Source of the DNA: Thalassotalea psychrophila
GTDB taxonomy: Bacteria > Pseudomonadota > Gammaproteobacteria > Enterobacterales > Alteromonadaceae
DNA: 64,000 nucleotides
Assembly: GCF_031583595.1 (NCBI RefSeq)
Contig: NZ_CP134145.1
Location: 3,224,001-3,288,000, forward strand
Direction of reading: 5' to 3'
Shown here: positions 54,330 through 64,000 of the stretch, piece by piece
Layout: every line of letters begins with the position of its first letter
How positions within the stretch are numbered: the stretch's first letter is position 1
Program-made: the position numbers and the translations under genes
The notes under the pieces: model-generated
The model's input: the letters and a program-made list of their open reading frames with translations, nothing else
Database searches by the model: none
Told to the model about the DNA's origin: nothing

Positions 54330-55442
54330 CTATTCAGTTTCATCTTTTTCGGTATTGAACAGCGGCAGTTTAATACAAAAATCTGCGCCTTCACCTGTTT
54401 TACTCACTAATGATGCATCACCATGGTGGGCTTTAGCAACAGATTTCACTACCGCCAACCCTAAACCGGTGCCTTGCACTTTAGAAGTATAAAACGGTTC
54501 AAATATTTTTTCAGCTTCGGATTCATCAATACCACTACCATTATCTTGCACATGAATATGCAGAAAGCTATCTTGTTGGTAAGCACGAACTTTTATAATG
54601 GCATTGCTTTGTATAACTTGTAATGAGTTATGGATTAAATTTTGTATTGCGCCTTCAAGCGCATTTTTATTAGCAATAATTTGCAGACTTTCATCTTCAA
54701 TGGTTAAAATTAAATCTGCATGCACTTCATCAATTTGAGCTTCTACGCCAGCAATAGCATCATCTAACAATGATTTAATGGTAATAACTGCAACCACTTG
54801 TTTACCGCCACTTTTGGCAAATAACAGCATATCATTTACTTGCTGCTCCAAGTCTTGCAATCTTGATGTTAATTTATCTTGAAAAGTTTGACGTTTTTCG
54901 CTGGACAGTGCTTTTGAACTTAAGTTAGAGCAATAAAGCATTGCTGCCGACAGAGGTGTGCGAATTTGATGTGCGAGAGTAGAAACCATACGACCTAATG
55001 CAGACAAACGTTGCATTTGGCTTAACTTATCTTGCAGTAAGCGAGTTTCGGTTAAATCGGTAATTAATATAAGTTGGCCAGCTTGCGAGCCAAAAGAAGA
55101 AATATCGAGTTTTACCCGACGGCCATCATTTAATGACACTTCATGACCATCATCGGCTCTTGGTTTAAAAGCGACTTTTATTATTTCAATCCAGGACTTT
55201 TTAAGTAAATCGACGCCTAATAAACTGCCGGCAACATTGTTAGCTTTAACCACAATCCCGTCACCATCAATAATAACCACGCCAGCCGGCATTACATCAA
55301 ATAACTGATTTAATTGGTTAGATTGCAAACGCAATAAATCAAGTTCTCCCGAAAATGCTTCCGTGAGTAACCTCTTCTCTGTTTGCTCTGAGACTGTCGA
55401 CAATGTGGATTCGTTGTTATTATCCCCACGAGTCAAGCTCAT
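54330..55442 (-). CDS. flrB: Sensor histidine kinase, FlrB-like
   Basis: 370 residues with no membrane segment, as in cytoplasmic FlrB. A PAS domain (about 45-135, LFDVMPAGVVIIDGDGIVVKANN) is followed by a HisKA domain with phospho-His in LAHQIRTPLSAAML (about 157-170) and a HATPase domain (NLIHNSLQ; DNGSGIDESEAEKIFEPFYTSKVQGTGLGLAVV). It phosphorylates FlrC. GGAGAGGT lies just before the ATG. The signal is presumably hook/basal-body assembly state, by analogy with the Vibrio system. Confidence 0.88.
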   Translation of the reverse strand: MSLTRGDNNNESTLSTVSEQTEKRLLTEAFSGELDLLRLQSNQLNQLFDVMPAGVVIIDGDGIVVKANNVAGSLLGVDLLKKSWIEIIKVAFKPRADDGHEVSLNDGRRVKLDISSFGSQAGQLILITDLTETRLLQDKLSQMQRLSALGRMVSTLAHQIRTPLSAAMLYCSNLSSKALSSEKRQTFQDKLTSRLQDLEQQVNDMLLFAKSGGKQVVAVITIKSLLDDAIAGVEAQIDEVHADLILTIEDESLQIIANKNALEGAIQNLIHNSLQVIQSNAIIKVRAYQQDSFLHIHVQDNGSGIDESEAEKIFEPFYTSKVQGTGLGLAVVKSVAKAHHGDASLVSKTGEGADFCIKLPLFNTEKDETE

Positions 55443-55636
55443 ATTCTACCTCTCCAACTTAACTAAGTATTTAAACTTTTGAAAAAAGCATTCCTTATGA
55501 TTTTAAGTTTTTTCACTCAATCTTTGTATGCTTTATAAACCCTGCGCTAACTTAGCTAATCCCATCATAGGGTAATTTTCTAACTAGCAACAGCTTTAAT
55601 TTTTACATCTGGGCTAACAATAAATTAACCCGCATT

Positions 55637-56326
55637 TTAGTCTTTTAATATTTCCACCACATCAGCAAGATTCATCGTTTGATCATTCTCAAAATACAGC
55701 CAAACATCATCATTAGTGTGGTCAAAGGTAACACGGATAATTTTGTTGTATGTCATAGCTTTAAGCTCTACAACCTTACCTTTACTTATACAAGAGACAA
55801 TAAAACGATATTCCCCTTCAGGGGCAACAGAGCCTGTACGAGTAATGCCGTTCCATGTAAAACTCACGTCACCAACTAGCCCATCACCTAATGGAATAAT
55901 ACGCACTATGTCGTCATTTTCGTTTTCAACATAAACAAAAACATGATGAGCTTTCGAATTTATTAGTAAACGTCCAGTGGCGAATTCACCATGTTCAATA
56001 TAGAAATGACCGTCTTCAACGAGAACGCTGCGCCCAATAAGAGAGCTAGCTTGTAAGGCTTTACTTGAAGAGTTGATTTGTGGGTTGCTATGAAGTTTAT
56101 CGTTATACTCATCAATGCTTTGACTGATTGATGAAGCCAGCAATTGAGAAAATACTTCATCAGTATCCATGTCATGTTTGACTGACGTATCGATAGGCTC
56201 GGGGATAATATTGGCGAAGAAGTCCTGCAACTCTATAGTAGCCTGTTTAGCTACGGAGTCACTCTGCTGACTTTTATTCAACAAATGCTGGCTTCCTGCC
56301 ATATGATCACTTTGTTTATCTTCCAC
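55637..56326 (-). CDS. FlgD-like hook-cap protein with a degenerate N-terminus
   Basis: About 229 residues. The middle and C-terminal parts read like FlgD: ALQASSLIGRSVLV (about 91-104), then DDIVRIIPLGDGLVGDVSFTWNGITRTGSVAPEGEYRF (about 137-174). The N-terminal DMDTDEVFSQLLASSISQSID recalls the FlgD rod/hook signal, but the usual FLxLLxxQLxxQDP segment is degraded (LQDFFANIIPEP). It lies 194 bp upstream of flrB on the same strand. It starts with GTG at 56326; an ATG at 56302 is an alternative. It may be a specialised FlgD paralogue. Confidence 0.6.
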   Translation of the reverse strand: MEDKQSDHMAGSQHLLNKSQQSDSVAKQATIELQDFFANIIPEPIDTSVKHDMDTDEVFSQLLASSISQSIDEYNDKLHSNPQINSSSKALQASSLIGRSVLVEDGHFYIEHGEFATGRLLINSKAHHVFVYVENENDDIVRIIPLGDGLVGDVSFTWNGITRTGSVAPEGEYRFIVSCISKGKVVELKAMTYNKIIRVTFDHTNDDVWLYFENDQTMNLADVVEILKD

Positions 56327-56789
56327 TAAAAAGTCCCAAGCTCGTCATTTGAGTATGACAATTATTATTTGTCTCAATACTGAGTTTAAGAAACATAACC
56401 TGCTAACTATTCTCCGACAATGGCACAAAGCTAAATAGTTAGCAAACGTATAGTAAATACCATACAAGAATTATGCCATTAAACAGCATTTTCTTTAAAT
56501 ATAAAATAAAACAAAATCAACTGCATAGTTTTTGATCAAAAATGTTTACATAATGGTTTTCAACCAACTTTTTTGCATATTTATTAAATATAAATTTTGC
56601 CAGTAAGCAATATGAAAATGGTACCAGAAAACTCACTGCTCATTTTTTTGTACTAAAAACATGTGAGCGGCATAGCATTGCCGCTTAAATTTGTGAATTT
56701 GTTACAAAAATTGCCGATTATTGTCACTTAGCTATTTACAGGCATTTAATAGATGATGTATTTTGAAAGGGTATATTATTACAAAAAGT
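56327..56789. other. Intergenic region before tRNA-Arg
   Basis: 463 bp of AT-rich DNA. Weak promoter-like pairs for the tRNA exist (for example TTTACA at 56735 with TATTTT at 56759), but none is convincing. I see no ORF with a ribosome site and no sigma-54 element for the FlgD-like gene. Confidence 0.4.
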
Positions 56790-56866
56790 GTCTCTGTAGC
56801 TCAGCTGGATAGAGCAAGCGCCTCCTAAGCGCTAGGTCGGACGTTCGAATCGTCTCAGGGACGCCA
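56790..56866 (+). tRNA. tRNA-Arg (CCT)
   Basis: 77 nt with encoded CCA. The acceptor GTCTCTG/CAGGGAC has one T-G pair. The anticodon stem AGCGC/GCGCT encloses CTCCTAA, giving anticodon CCT, which reads the rare codon AGG. Confidence 0.94.
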
Positions 56867-56886
56867 CTTTCAAAAATCTGTTGTCC

Positions 56887-57046
56887 CCTTGAAGTACAAA
56901 TTTAAAAGCCTTTTTCAACATGGAAGTTGCGTATGCCACGATCACAGGATGTGATGGAGTGGTCCAAAGCAATTTGCATTCCATCATCCTTGAAGTACAA
57001 ATTTAAAGCCATCCATGGCAATTTGCATTCCATCATCCTTGAAGTA
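56887..57046. repeat. Dispersed hairpin repeat family, minus-oriented tandem copies
   Basis: CCTTGAAGTACAAATTTAAA occurs at 56887, and GCAATTTGCATTCCATCATC at 56969 and 57018 (period 49). Read on the minus strand, the unit is CTTCAAGGATGATGGAATGC followed by GCCATGGATGGC, a variant of the 20131 family (TTCAGGGATGAAGGAATGC ... CATGGATG). Confidence 0.65.
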
Positions 57047-57049
57047 AAA

Positions 57050-57074
57050 AAAAACCTCGCATGGCGAGGTTTTT
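57050..57074 (-). terminator. Intrinsic terminator of the small secreted peptide gene
   Basis: Read on the minus strand: AAAAACCTCGC-CAT-GCGAGGTT followed by about nine T. It begins 22 bp after the stop codon at 57097. Confidence 0.85.
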
Positions 57075-57096
57075 AAAGAAGCTAGCAATAATTATT

Positions 57097-57240
57097 TTAT
57101 TGTTTTTCTTCGATTATAATTTCACTAACTTCCGTGTCTTGAGCGGCATTTGAACTGGAAAAACCAGCTGAAATACCTAAAACTAACACCGCAATAAATA
57201 CAGTACTAAGTTTTACCTCCCTCAAAGACGATTTGTTCAT
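57097..57240 (-). CDS. Very small secreted protein of unknown function
   Basis: 47 residues. A basic start (MNKSSLREVK) and a hydrophobic core (STVFIAVLVLGISAGF) with a likely cleavage near SNAA-QD leave an acidic mature peptide of about 17 residues ending EIIIEEKQ. The frame is complete, has its own terminator, and is separated from neighbours by repeats. The ribosome site before the ATG is modest (GAAG), while a strong AGGGAGGT lies within the first codons without a suitable start after it. No family recognised. Confidence 0.5.
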   Translation of the reverse strand: MNKSSLREVKLSTVFIAVLVLGISAGFSSSNAAQDTEVSEIIIEEKQ

Positions 57241-57758
57241 GACTTCAGCCCTGAATGTTATTTGTTATTATTATTGTTTAACGAAAAATAATGTATATGT
57301 TTTAATCAGCTCATACAAGAAATTTTTACATAAATATTTACATAACTTTTCAATAATTTTACTAAAAACTTACAACTACAAAATAAATACCTTTAAAAAC
57401 AGAGCCATACACTTAACCTGCCAATCAATTCATTTTAGGAATATTTTTTGATATGAATTTTTATTGTACTTTAATTCAATAAACAGTTAATCAATCAAAG
57501 ATTATAAATAAAAGTAACAGTGTAAGTTTTCATAAGGAATACAAACTCATTTCTCACTATTTAAAAATGGCTTAACCAACTGATTTATCACTTTTTTTTA
57601 ACTAAAAATAAATAACTTAATAAAACGATTTTTTTTGTTCTATAGCTTCAATAGTAAACTTTATCGAAAAAAGCCCTATTTTTGATTGCACCAAAGCGCT
57701 GTGTAAGCGAAAATACGCGTGTTTTTTTAACCTAAAATTTTATTTAAGTGGAGCACTT
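57241..57758. other. Long AT-rich intergenic region upstream of tkt
   Basis: 518 bp with very low GC. A good ribosome site (GTGGAG) precedes the tkt ATG. TTGTTC and several TA-rich hexamers lie around 57630-57665, but no promoter stands out. The open frame at 57233-57451 has no ribosome site and a composition expected by chance. No structured RNA is obvious. Confidence 0.4.
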
Positions 57759-59747
57759 ATGCCATCGCGTCAAGATCAGGCCAATGCAATTCGAGTTTTA
57801 AGTATGGATGCTGTCCAAAAAGCAAAATCTGGACACCCTGGTGCCCCTATGGGTATGGCAGATATAGCACAAGCTTTATGGTGTGATCACCTTAAGCACA
57901 ACCCTAACAATCCTAACTGGGTTGATCGTGACCGTTTCATTTTGTCTAACGGCCATGGCTCGATGCTTATTTACTCATTACTTCACTTAACTGGTTATGA
58001 TGTTTCAATTGATGATTTGAAAGACTTCCGTCAATTACATTCTAAAACGCCTGGTCACCCAGAGTACGGTTACACACCTGGTGTTGAAACAACTACTGGC
58101 CCATTAGGCCAAGGTATTACCAACGCTGTAGGTTTTGCAATTGCAGAAAAAACCTTAGCTGCACAATTCAACCAAGATAATTTTGAAATTGTTGACCATC
58201 ACACTTATACCTTTATGGGTGACGGTTGTTTAATGGAAGGTATCTCGCATGAAGCGTGTTCATTAGCGGGTACTTTAGGTTTAGGCAAACTTATTGCTTT
58301 TTGGGATGACAACGGCATTTCAATTGATGGTGAAGTTGAAGGTTGGTTCTCAGACGATACCCCTGCACGATTTAATGCATACGGCTGGCAAGTACTGTCT
58401 GTAGATGGTCATAACCCGGAAGAAATTTTGGCTGCAATTGTTCAAGCAAAAGCTGAATCAAACAAACCAACGCTAATTTGCTGTAAAACTATTATTGGTT
58501 ATGGCTCTCCTAATAAGAGCGGTAGTCACGATTGTCACGGTGCCCCATTAGGCGATGACGAAATTAAAGCGTCACGTGAATTCTTAAACTGGGAGCACGC
58601 TCCATTTGTTATTCCGCAAGACATTAATGATGCATGGAATGGTCAAGAAAAAGGGGCAAACGCGGAAGCTGCCTGGCATGAATTATTTGCCGGTTATAAA
58701 GCTGCCCACCCTGAACTAGCTGCTGAGTTTGACCGCAGGTCATCAGGCCAATTGCCAGAAAATTGGCAAGAATATACCAACAACTATATTCAAGACTTAC
58801 AAAATAACCCGGCAAATGTGGCAACCCGTAAAGCGAGCCAAAACTGTTTAAATAGCTATGGTCCAATTTTACCTGAATTTATTGGTGGCTCTGCTGATTT
58901 AGCTGGTTCAAACCTTACGTTATGGTCTGGTTCAAAAGGCATTGAAGCAGATGATGCAAGTGGTAATTACTTGTTTTACGGTGTACGTGAATTTGGTATG
59001 TCTGCCATTATGAACGGCATTGCTTTACATGGTAGCTTTATTCCTTACGGCGCTACATTCTTAATGTTTGTTGAATATGCACGTAACGCTGTTCGTATGG
59101 CCGCTTTAATGAAACAACGCAGTATCTTTGTTTATACTCATGACTCTATTGGCTTAGGTGAAGACGGCCCTACCCATCAGCCGGTTGAGCAAATTGCCAG
59201 CTTACGTATGACGCCAAACCTATACAACTGGCGTCCATGTGATGCGGTTGAATCTGCAGTTGCTTGGAAGATGGCAATTGAACGTGTAGATGGCCCAACA
59301 ACATTGACTTTTACTCGTCAAAATTTGCAGCAACAAGAGCGTTCGGCTGAACAATTATCGAATATTGCCCGTGGTGGTTACATTTTAAAAGATTGTGTCG
59401 GTACACCAGATTTAATATTAATTGCCACAGGCTCTGAAGTTGAACTAGCTATGGCTGCAAGTAGAGAGTTATCGGATAAGAAAATTCGCGTGGTATCTAT
59501 ACCTTGTACTGATGCGTTTGAAGCTCAAGATGAAGCATATCGTCAATCGGTATTACCGAATGATGTTAGAGCACGTATTGCAATAGAAGCTGGCATTGAA
59601 GATTTTTGGCATAAATATGTTGGTTTTGATGGCCGTATTATTGGTATGAAGACTTTCGGTGAGTCAGCGCCAGCAAACGAATTATTTGAATTATTTGGTT
59701 TCACCGTAGAAAACGTAATTAACACTGCAAAAGAGTTATTAGGATAA
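57759..59747 (+). CDS. tkt: Transketolase
   Basis: 662 residues, full length. The N-terminal [28 protein letters not shown] (about 12-39), thiamine-diphosphate motif [13 protein letters not shown] (about 153-165), [13 protein letters not shown] and Pyr-domain [19 protein letters not shown] are all typical, as is [19 protein letters not shown] (about 461). It moves two-carbon units between pentose-phosphate and glycolytic sugars and yields erythrose-4-phosphate. The neighbouring epd-pgk-fba genes form the usual gammaproteobacterial set. Confidence 0.97.
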   Translation: MPSRQDQANAIRVLSMDAVQKAKSGHPGAPMGMADIAQALWCDHLKHNPNNPNWVDRDRFILSNGHGSMLIYSLLHLTGYDVSIDDLKDFRQLHSKTPGHPEYGYTPGVETTTGPLGQGITNAVGFAIAEKTLAAQFNQDNFEIVDHHTYTFMGDGCLMEGISHEACSLAGTLGLGKLIAFWDDNGISIDGEVEGWFSDDTPARFNAYGWQVLSVDGHNPEEILAAIVQAKAESNKPTLICCKTIIGYGSPNKSGSHDCHGAPLGDDEIKASREFLNWEHAPFVIPQDINDAWNGQEKGANAEAAWHELFAGYKAAHPELAAEFDRRSSGQLPENWQEYTNNYIQDLQNNPANVATRKASQNCLNSYGPILPEFIGGSADLAGSNLTLWSGSKGIEADDASGNYLFYGVREFGMSAIMNGIALHGSFIPYGATFLMFVEYARNAVRMAALMKQRSIFVYTHDSIGLGEDGPTHQPVEQIASLRMTPNLYNWRPCDAVESAVAWKMAIERVDGPTTLTFTRQNLQQQERSAEQLSNIARGGYILKDCVGTPDLILIATGSEVELAMAASRELSDKKIRVVSIPCTDAFEAQDEAYRQSVLPNDVRARIAIEAGIEDFWHKYVGFDGRIIGMKTFGESAPANELFELFGFTVENVINTAKELLG

Positions 59748-59754
59748 TTATTAG

Positions 59755-59783
59755 AAGGCCGTTAATATGATCGGCCTTTTTAA
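59755..59783 (+). terminator. Terminator between tkt and epd
   Basis: AAGGCCG (59755-59761) pairs with CGGCCTT (59772-59778), followed by TTTAAT. The short T run suggests partial read-through into epd. Confidence 0.7.
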
Positions 59784-59801
59784 TATTTACATTTAATTAT
59801 C

Positions 59802-60815
59802 ATGACAATAAAAATAGCAATAAATGGTTTTGGCCGCATCGGTCGGAGTATTTTAAGAGCGCTTTATGAAACCGGTCGTAATGATCAGTTTCAAATAGTT
59901 GCGATTAATGAATTGGCAAAACCCGAAGGGATTGCCCATTTATTAAAATATGATACCAATCATGGTCGCTTTGCTTATTCTGTAAGTTATGAGAATAACC
60001 AATTAAACGTGGCTGGTGATGAAATTTCATTATTTCATCAAAAAGATATTGAAGATTTACCTTGGCAAGAGCTAGGCGTAGACATTGTTTTAGATTGCAC
60101 CGGTATTTATCACAGTAAAGAGCATGCCCTAAAGCATATCAAACAAGGTGCTAAACAAGTTCTGTATTCACAACCCGCATTAACTGACGTGGATAAAACA
60201 ATTATTTATGGGATTAACCATGAGCAATTAACGTCTGCAGATGTGGTTGTTTCTAATGGCTCTTGTACAACAAACTGCATTGTACCGGTTATTCAAGTAC
60301 TAGATCAGGCTTTCGGCGTAGAAAGTGGCACCATAACAACTATTCACTCTTCTATGCATGATCAACAAGTAATAGATGCCTATCATGATGATTTACGGTT
60401 GTCACGAGCTGCGAGTCAGTCGATAATTCCTGTAGATACTAAACTATCTGCTGGCATTGAACGAATATTGCCAAAATTTTCAGGTCGATTTGAAGCGATC
60501 GCCGTACGTGTACCAACAATAAATGTTACTGCTATGGATTTAAGCGTAACCTTAGATAGTGACGTTGATATTAGCGCAGTAAACGACGCTATTATAAATG
60601 GTCAGCAAGGCAATTTGGCCGGAATATTAGGCTTTACCACAGAGCCTTTGGTTTCAAGTGATTTTAATCACGACCCGCATTCGTCAATTGTTGATGGTAA
60701 TTCAACACGGGTAAGCCATAAGCGCTTAGTAAAACTATTAGTTTGGTGTGACAACGAGTGGGGATTTTCTAATCGTATGTTAGACACAGCGTTAAGCATG
60801 CATCAGGCGCCGTAA
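59802..60815 (+). CDS. epd: D-erythrose-4-phosphate dehydrogenase
   Basis: 337 residues of the GAPDH fold. It has NAD motif [10 protein letters not shown] (residues 7-16), catalytic Cys in NGSCTTNC (about 152-159) and a downstream [15 protein letters not shown]. The HSSMHDQQ loop and the position before pgk and fba favour Epd over glycolytic GapA. Epd oxidises erythrose-4-phosphate to 4-phosphoerythronate for pyridoxal phosphate synthesis, linking it to the transketolase gene upstream. Confidence 0.9.
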   Translation: MTIKIAINGFGRIGRSILRALYETGRNDQFQIVAINELAKPEGIAHLLKYDTNHGRFAYSVSYENNQLNVAGDEISLFHQKDIEDLPWQELGVDIVLDCTGIYHSKEHALKHIKQGAKQVLYSQPALTDVDKTIIYGINHEQLTSADVVVSNGSCTTNCIVPVIQVLDQAFGVESGTITTIHSSMHDQQVIDAYHDDLRLSRAASQSIIPVDTKLSAGIERILPKFSGRFEAIAVRVPTINVTAMDLSVTLDSDVDISAVNDAIINGQQGNLAGILGFTTEPLVSSDFNHDPHSSIVDGNSTRVSHKRLVKLLVWCDNEWGFSNRMLDTALSMHQAP

Positions 60816-60889
60816 CATGTATCAAGTACAGCAGATGAACATTATTTTAAAAAATTTAACGATTACACATTATTCAACGGAGACTTACT

Positions 60890-62068
60890 ATGTCTGTCAT
60901 TAAAATGACTGATCTTGAACTTGCTAATAAACGAGTATTAATTCGCGAAGATTTAAACGTACCGGTAAAAGACGGTAAAATCACTTCTGATGCTCGTTTA
61001 AGAGCTGCCCTTCCTACGTTAAAACTAGCACTCCAAGCTGGTGCAAAAGTGATGGTAATGTCACATTTAGGTCGACCAACAGAAGGTGAGTTTAACAGTG
61101 AGTTTTCAATGCAAGTTGTTGCTGATTATTTAACAAAAGCGCTTGCTCAACCAGTAAAGTTAGTTAGTGAATACCTCGACGGTGTAGAAGTTGCGGCTGG
61201 TGAATTAGTAATTTTTGAAAATATTCGTTTTAATAAAGGCGAAAAGAAAAACTGTGATGAGTTATCACAGAAACTTGCTGCCCTTTGTGATGTTTATGTA
61301 ATGGACGCGTTTGGTACAGCTCACCGTGCCCAAGCAAGTACGCACGGAGTTGCCAAGTTTGCTCCTGTTGCATGCGCAGGTCCTTTACTTGCTGGTGAAT
61401 TAGAAGCATTAGGTAAAGCATTAGATAACCCTGCTCGCCCATTAGTGGCAATTGTTGGTGGTTCAAAAGTTTCGACTAAACTTACAGTGTTAGAGTCGCT
61501 TGCAACCGTAGTAGACCAATTAGTAGTTGGTGGCGGCATTGCCAATACGTTCATTGCAGCACATGGCCATCAAGTTGGTAAATCATTATATGAAGCCGAC
61601 TTAATTGATCAAGCAAATAGCTTAACAGCCAATGCAAAAGCAAATAATGGCGACATTCCTGTACCAACAGACGTTGTTGTTGCTAAAGAATTTGCTGAAA
61701 GCGCAGTAGCTACATTAAAAGCAGTTAGCGACGTTGCTGATGATGAAATGATTTTTGATATTGGCCCAGACTCGGCAAAAGCGTTAGCAAAAATCATTGA
61801 AAATGCCGGCACTATTGTTTGGAATGGTCCAGTAGGTGTTTTTGAGTTTGATCAGTTTGGCGAAGGTACTAAAGCAATCGCTCAAGCAATTGCTAATTCA
61901 AGTGCCTTCTCTATTGCCGGTGGTGGTGACACATTAGCCGCAGTAGATAAATACGATATTGCCGATAAAGTATCTTACATCTCTACAGGTGGCGGTGCTT
62001 TCTTAGAATTTTTAGAAGGTAAGAAATTACCTGCAGTTGCCATTTTAGAAGAACGCGCAGCTCAATAG
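60890..62068 (+). CDS. pgk: Phosphoglycerate kinase
   Basis: 392 residues, standard length. It has the substrate-binding [17 protein letters not shown] (about 14-30), [22 protein letters not shown] (about 145), [10 protein letters not shown] and the nucleotide-binding [12 protein letters not shown] (about 343). It transfers phosphate from 1,3-bisphosphoglycerate to ADP. It lies 74 bp after epd. A GGAG ribosome site precedes the ATG. Confidence 0.97.
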   Translation: MSVIKMTDLELANKRVLIREDLNVPVKDGKITSDARLRAALPTLKLALQAGAKVMVMSHLGRPTEGEFNSEFSMQVVADYLTKALAQPVKLVSEYLDGVEVAAGELVIFENIRFNKGEKKNCDELSQKLAALCDVYVMDAFGTAHRAQASTHGVAKFAPVACAGPLLAGELEALGKALDNPARPLVAIVGGSKVSTKLTVLESLATVVDQLVVGGGIANTFIAAHGHQVGKSLYEADLIDQANSLTANAKANNGDIPVPTDVVVAKEFAESAVATLKAVSDVADDEMIFDIGPDSAKALAKIIENAGTIVWNGPVGVFEFDQFGEGTKAIAQAIANSSAFSIAGGGDTLAAVDKYDIADKVSYISTGGGAFLEFLEGKKLPAVAILEERAAQ

Positions 62069-62168
62069 GCTTAATTAAATAAGCTAATTAAAATATATTT
62101 TTTATAACTTTAATCTATACTAAAAGTGGTTTTAACCGCTTATATCACACACAAAAGGAGTGTTGGTA

Positions 62169-63233
62169 ATGGCTTTAATTTCTATGCGTCAAATGCTGGA
62201 CCATGCAGCAGAGTTTGACTATGGTATTCCTGCGTTTAACGTAAATAATCTTGAGCAAGTACGTGCAATTATGCTTGCCGCTCGCGATACTGACAGCCCG
62301 GTAATTTTACAAGCGTCAGCTGGTGCTCGCAAATATGCTGGTGCGCCTTTCTTACGTCATTTAATTTTAGCCGCGACTGAAGAGTTTCCAGAAATTCCTG
62401 TAGTTATGCACCAAGATCATGGTACATCTCCGGCAGTATGTCAGCGTTCAATTCAACTTGGTTTTTCATCAGTAATGATGGATGGCTCGTTAGGCGAAGA
62501 CGGTAAAACCCCTTCATCTTATGAATATAACGTAGACGTAACTCGCAGAACTGTTGAAATGGCTCATGCGTGTGGCGTTAGTGTTGAAGGTGAACTTGGT
62601 TGTTTGGGTTCATTAGAAACAGGTATGGCGGGTGAAGAAGACGGTATTGGTGCTGAAGGCATTCTAACTGCCGATCAAATGCTTACCGATCCAGAAGAAG
62701 CTGCTGATTTTGTGAACAAAACACAAGTTGATGCATTAGCTATTGCTTGTGGTACTTCACACGGCGCATACAAGTTTACGCGTCCACCAACAAGTGACAT
62801 ATTATCCATTGATCGCATTAAAGCTATCCACGCTCGTATTCCTAACACTCACTTAGTAATGCATGGCTCTTCATCAGTGCCACAAGAATGGTTAGCAGTA
62901 ATTAACGAATATGGTGGCAACATTCCTGAAACTTACGGTGTGCCAGTTGAGCAAATTCAAGAAGGCATTAAAAACGGCGTTCGCAAAGTAAACATCGATA
63001 CTGATTTACGTCTTGCTTCTACAGGTGCAGTTCGTCGCTTCTTAGCGCACAACCCATCTGAATTTGACCCTCGTAAATTTTTACAAACAACTACAGATGC
63101 TATGTACGATATTGTTAAAGCCCGTTATGAAGCTTTTAACACTGCTGGCCATGCAAGTAAAATTAAATGTATCTCTTTAGACGCTATGTACGACAGATAC
63201 ATTAGCGGCGAGTTAAACGCATTAATTAAATAA
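62169..63233 (+). CDS. fba: Fructose-bisphosphate aldolase, class II (Calvin-cycle-type subgroup)
   Basis: 354 residues from the ATG at 62169, 8 nt after AGGAG; the GTG at 62160 overlaps the ribosome site and is rejected. Metal ligands are in VMHQDHGTS (about 80-88), [13 protein letters not shown] (about 140) and [10 protein letters not shown] (about 231). [21 protein letters not shown] matches the longer class IIB aldolases often called cbbA or Calvin-cycle subtype, which many heterotrophs use for glycolysis. It completes the epd-pgk-fba set, 100 bp after pgk. Confidence 0.95.
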   Translation: MALISMRQMLDHAAEFDYGIPAFNVNNLEQVRAIMLAARDTDSPVILQASAGARKYAGAPFLRHLILAATEEFPEIPVVMHQDHGTSPAVCQRSIQLGFSSVMMDGSLGEDGKTPSSYEYNVDVTRRTVEMAHACGVSVEGELGCLGSLETGMAGEEDGIGAEGILTADQMLTDPEEAADFVNKTQVDALAIACGTSHGAYKFTRPPTSDILSIDRIKAIHARIPNTHLVMHGSSSVPQEWLAVINEYGGNIPETYGVPVEQIQEGIKNGVRKVNIDTDLRLASTGAVRRFLAHNPSEFDPRKFLQTTTDAMYDIVKARYEAFNTAGHASKIKCISLDAMYDRYISGELNALIK

Positions 63234-63260
63234 ATCAGATAGTTAACTGTTTATTTTATT

Positions 63261-63287
63261 AAAAAGGACCTGAAGGTCCTTTTTTTA
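63261..63287 (+). terminator. Intrinsic terminator of the epd-pgk-fba operon
   Basis: AAAAAGGACC-TGAA-GGTCCTTTTT followed by further T. Confidence 0.93.
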
Positions 63288-63309
63288 TTGCCATTTCTAT
63301 TGAAAATCA

Positions 63310-63338
63310 CTGGTCTGATTTGTTAACTTCGTTATAAT
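63310..63338 (+). promoter_or_regulatory. Promoter of the DUF481 gene
   Basis: A perfect TATAAT (63333-63338) with only a weak -35 (CTGGTC/TGGTCT, 63310-63316). Transcription would start near 63345, about 58 nt before the ATG. Confidence 0.5.
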
Positions 63339-63402
63339 GCCCTGGCTAATAAAAATTAACCTTAAGAAAAAATAGAGTTAAAAAGCTCTGTTTATTATAA
63401 AA

Positions 63403-64000
63403 ATGAAAAAACTGCTACTCCTTCCATTAATAACTGGCGCTACCTTTTCGGTTTTAGCTCAAGATGAACTATCAACTCAGTCTAGTAACGCTGAAGCAAT
63501 TGATGCCATTGTTGCTTCTTTATATGAAGAAGATAAGCCTGATTGTTATCATTTCACCGATGAAGTTCCCCCTGAAGAATTTATCGGTTTTCCTGAATGT
63601 GATATTACTCCTTCTACTATTAGCGGCGCTGTTGAAGTAGGTGCTTTTTTCAATACAGGTGATAACGACTATGCTATTGGAATTGTAAAATCTGATTTAA
63701 TCCATGAAGTGGGCAAAATGCGCTCTAATTGGAAAATGGGTTTTTTTGGTCGTAAATCAGAAGAAGAAAATGATGAGGGTAAAGACGAATATGTAACAAC
63801 TGACCAAAAATGGGGAACCTCATTACAAAGTAATTACACCCTTGAAGAAGGTGGTAAAAATTACCTTTTTGGTTATGGCTCATACGAAGCTGACCGATTT
63901 AATGGTTTTGATTACCAAAGCTCAATAGCTGCCGGTTGGGGTCGTCGTTGGTACGAAACAGAAGTTGCTTTTTTCGATGCTGAAATGGGGCCAGGTTTTA
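63403..64000 (+). CDS. DUF481-family outer-membrane protein, YdiY-like (3' end outside window)
   Basis: About 199 residues are visible and the frame is still open at the window end. A signal peptide (cleavage near VLAQ-DE) precedes an acidic segment of about 45 residues with two cysteines (KPDCYHF; PECDIT). From about residue 68 the alternating GAVEVGAFFNTGDNDY...NWKMGFFGRK...YLFGYGSYEADRFNGFDYQSSIAAGWGRRWYETE is the DUF481 beta-barrel pattern. These are small porin-like outer-membrane proteins, in some species salt-induced. The acidic pre-barrel segment is unusual. Confidence 0.75.
   Translation, partial: MKKLLLLPLITGATFSVLAQDELSTQSSNAEAIDAIVASLYEEDKPDCYHFTDEVPPEEFIGFPECDITPSTISGAVEVGAFFNTGDNDYAIGIVKSDLIHEVGKMRSNWKMGFFGRKSEEENDEGKDEYVTTDQKWGTSLQSNYTLEEGGKNYLFGYGSYEADRFNGFDYQSSIAAGWGRRWYETEVAFFDAEMGPGF

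Noticed and set aside
57233-57451. 72-codon open frame upstream of tkt
   Set aside because: Starts within the small secreted peptide gene on the opposite strand, has no ribosome site, and lies in AT-rich DNA where such frames arise by chance.
59802-60815. Glycolytic GAPDH (gapA)
   Set aside because: The active-site neighbourhood and the epd-pgk-fba order fit erythrose-4-phosphate dehydrogenase better, although the folds are the same.

Overview
The window is 64 kb of a low-GC (roughly 40%, judged by eye) gammaproteobacterial chromosome. Gene content and order point to the Alteromonadales, most likely a Colwelliaceae genus such as Thalassotalea or Colwellia (inference from synteny and repeat types; no 16S is present). 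Almost all of it is core chromosome. No phage, integrase, transposase or CRISPR array is visible, but several small palindromic or MITE-like repeats sit between genes.

Layout. 1-3.9 kb: the 3' part of an RND efflux pump, then a tRNA operon (Met-Leu-two degenerate Leu units-Gln-Gln, then Met-Leu), a cold-shock gene, another tRNA-Leu and a tRNA-Leu fragment. 3.9-11.5 kb: ubiF, a small secreted protein, and miaB-phoH-ybeY-corC-lnt; this tRNA/ubiF/miaB neighbourhood matches Escherichia coli. 11.6-16.2 kb: a MacAB-like export operon (adaptor, ATPase, two FtsX-type permeases). 16.3-27.5 kb: single genes, including a secreted amidohydrolase, tpx, a heat-shock gene with a sigma-32 promoter and a ROSE-type RNA thermometer, a glycosyltransferase, a GST and an alkyltransferase-like protein. 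27.7-35.4 kb: a haem-rich cluster (beta-helix/cytochrome c fusion, di-haem peroxidase, two-haem cytochrome c, membrane AraC regulator) next to a TonB-dependent receptor. 35.7-39.6 kb: SGNH lipoprotein, MepK-like endopeptidase, and an alkylation-repair pair (Ada/AraC/AlkA fusion plus ogt). 39.7-43.5 kb, minus strand: rnm-yciO-scpA-scpB-rluB. 43.6-50.6 kb: the full trpEGD(CF)BA operon behind an unusual double leader. 50.7-56.3 kb: ppiC, carbonic anhydrase, mlaA and a small flagellar block (flgD-like, flrB, flrC). 56.8-63.2 kb: tRNA-Arg, tkt, epd-pgk-fba. The window ends inside a DUF481 outer-membrane protein gene.

The most interesting observation is upstream of trpE. A textbook transcription attenuator (leader peptide with three consecutive Trp codons, competing hairpins, intrinsic terminator) is followed by a second, separate 20-codon ORF with Trp codons 9, 12 and 13. 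Bases 43829-43840 of that ORF, which include its first Trp codon, are complementary over 12 positions (one G-U) to bases 43905-43916, which contain the trpE Shine-Dalgarno and start codon. This predicts a second, translational layer of Trp sensing in series with the first. Other notable items are a 22-nt-period hairpin array with compensated stems (51974-52030), an orphan structured RNA candidate with its own terminator (32477-32646), a repeat family that sits beside intrinsic terminators, and tandem degenerate tRNA-Leu units inside the tRNA operon.
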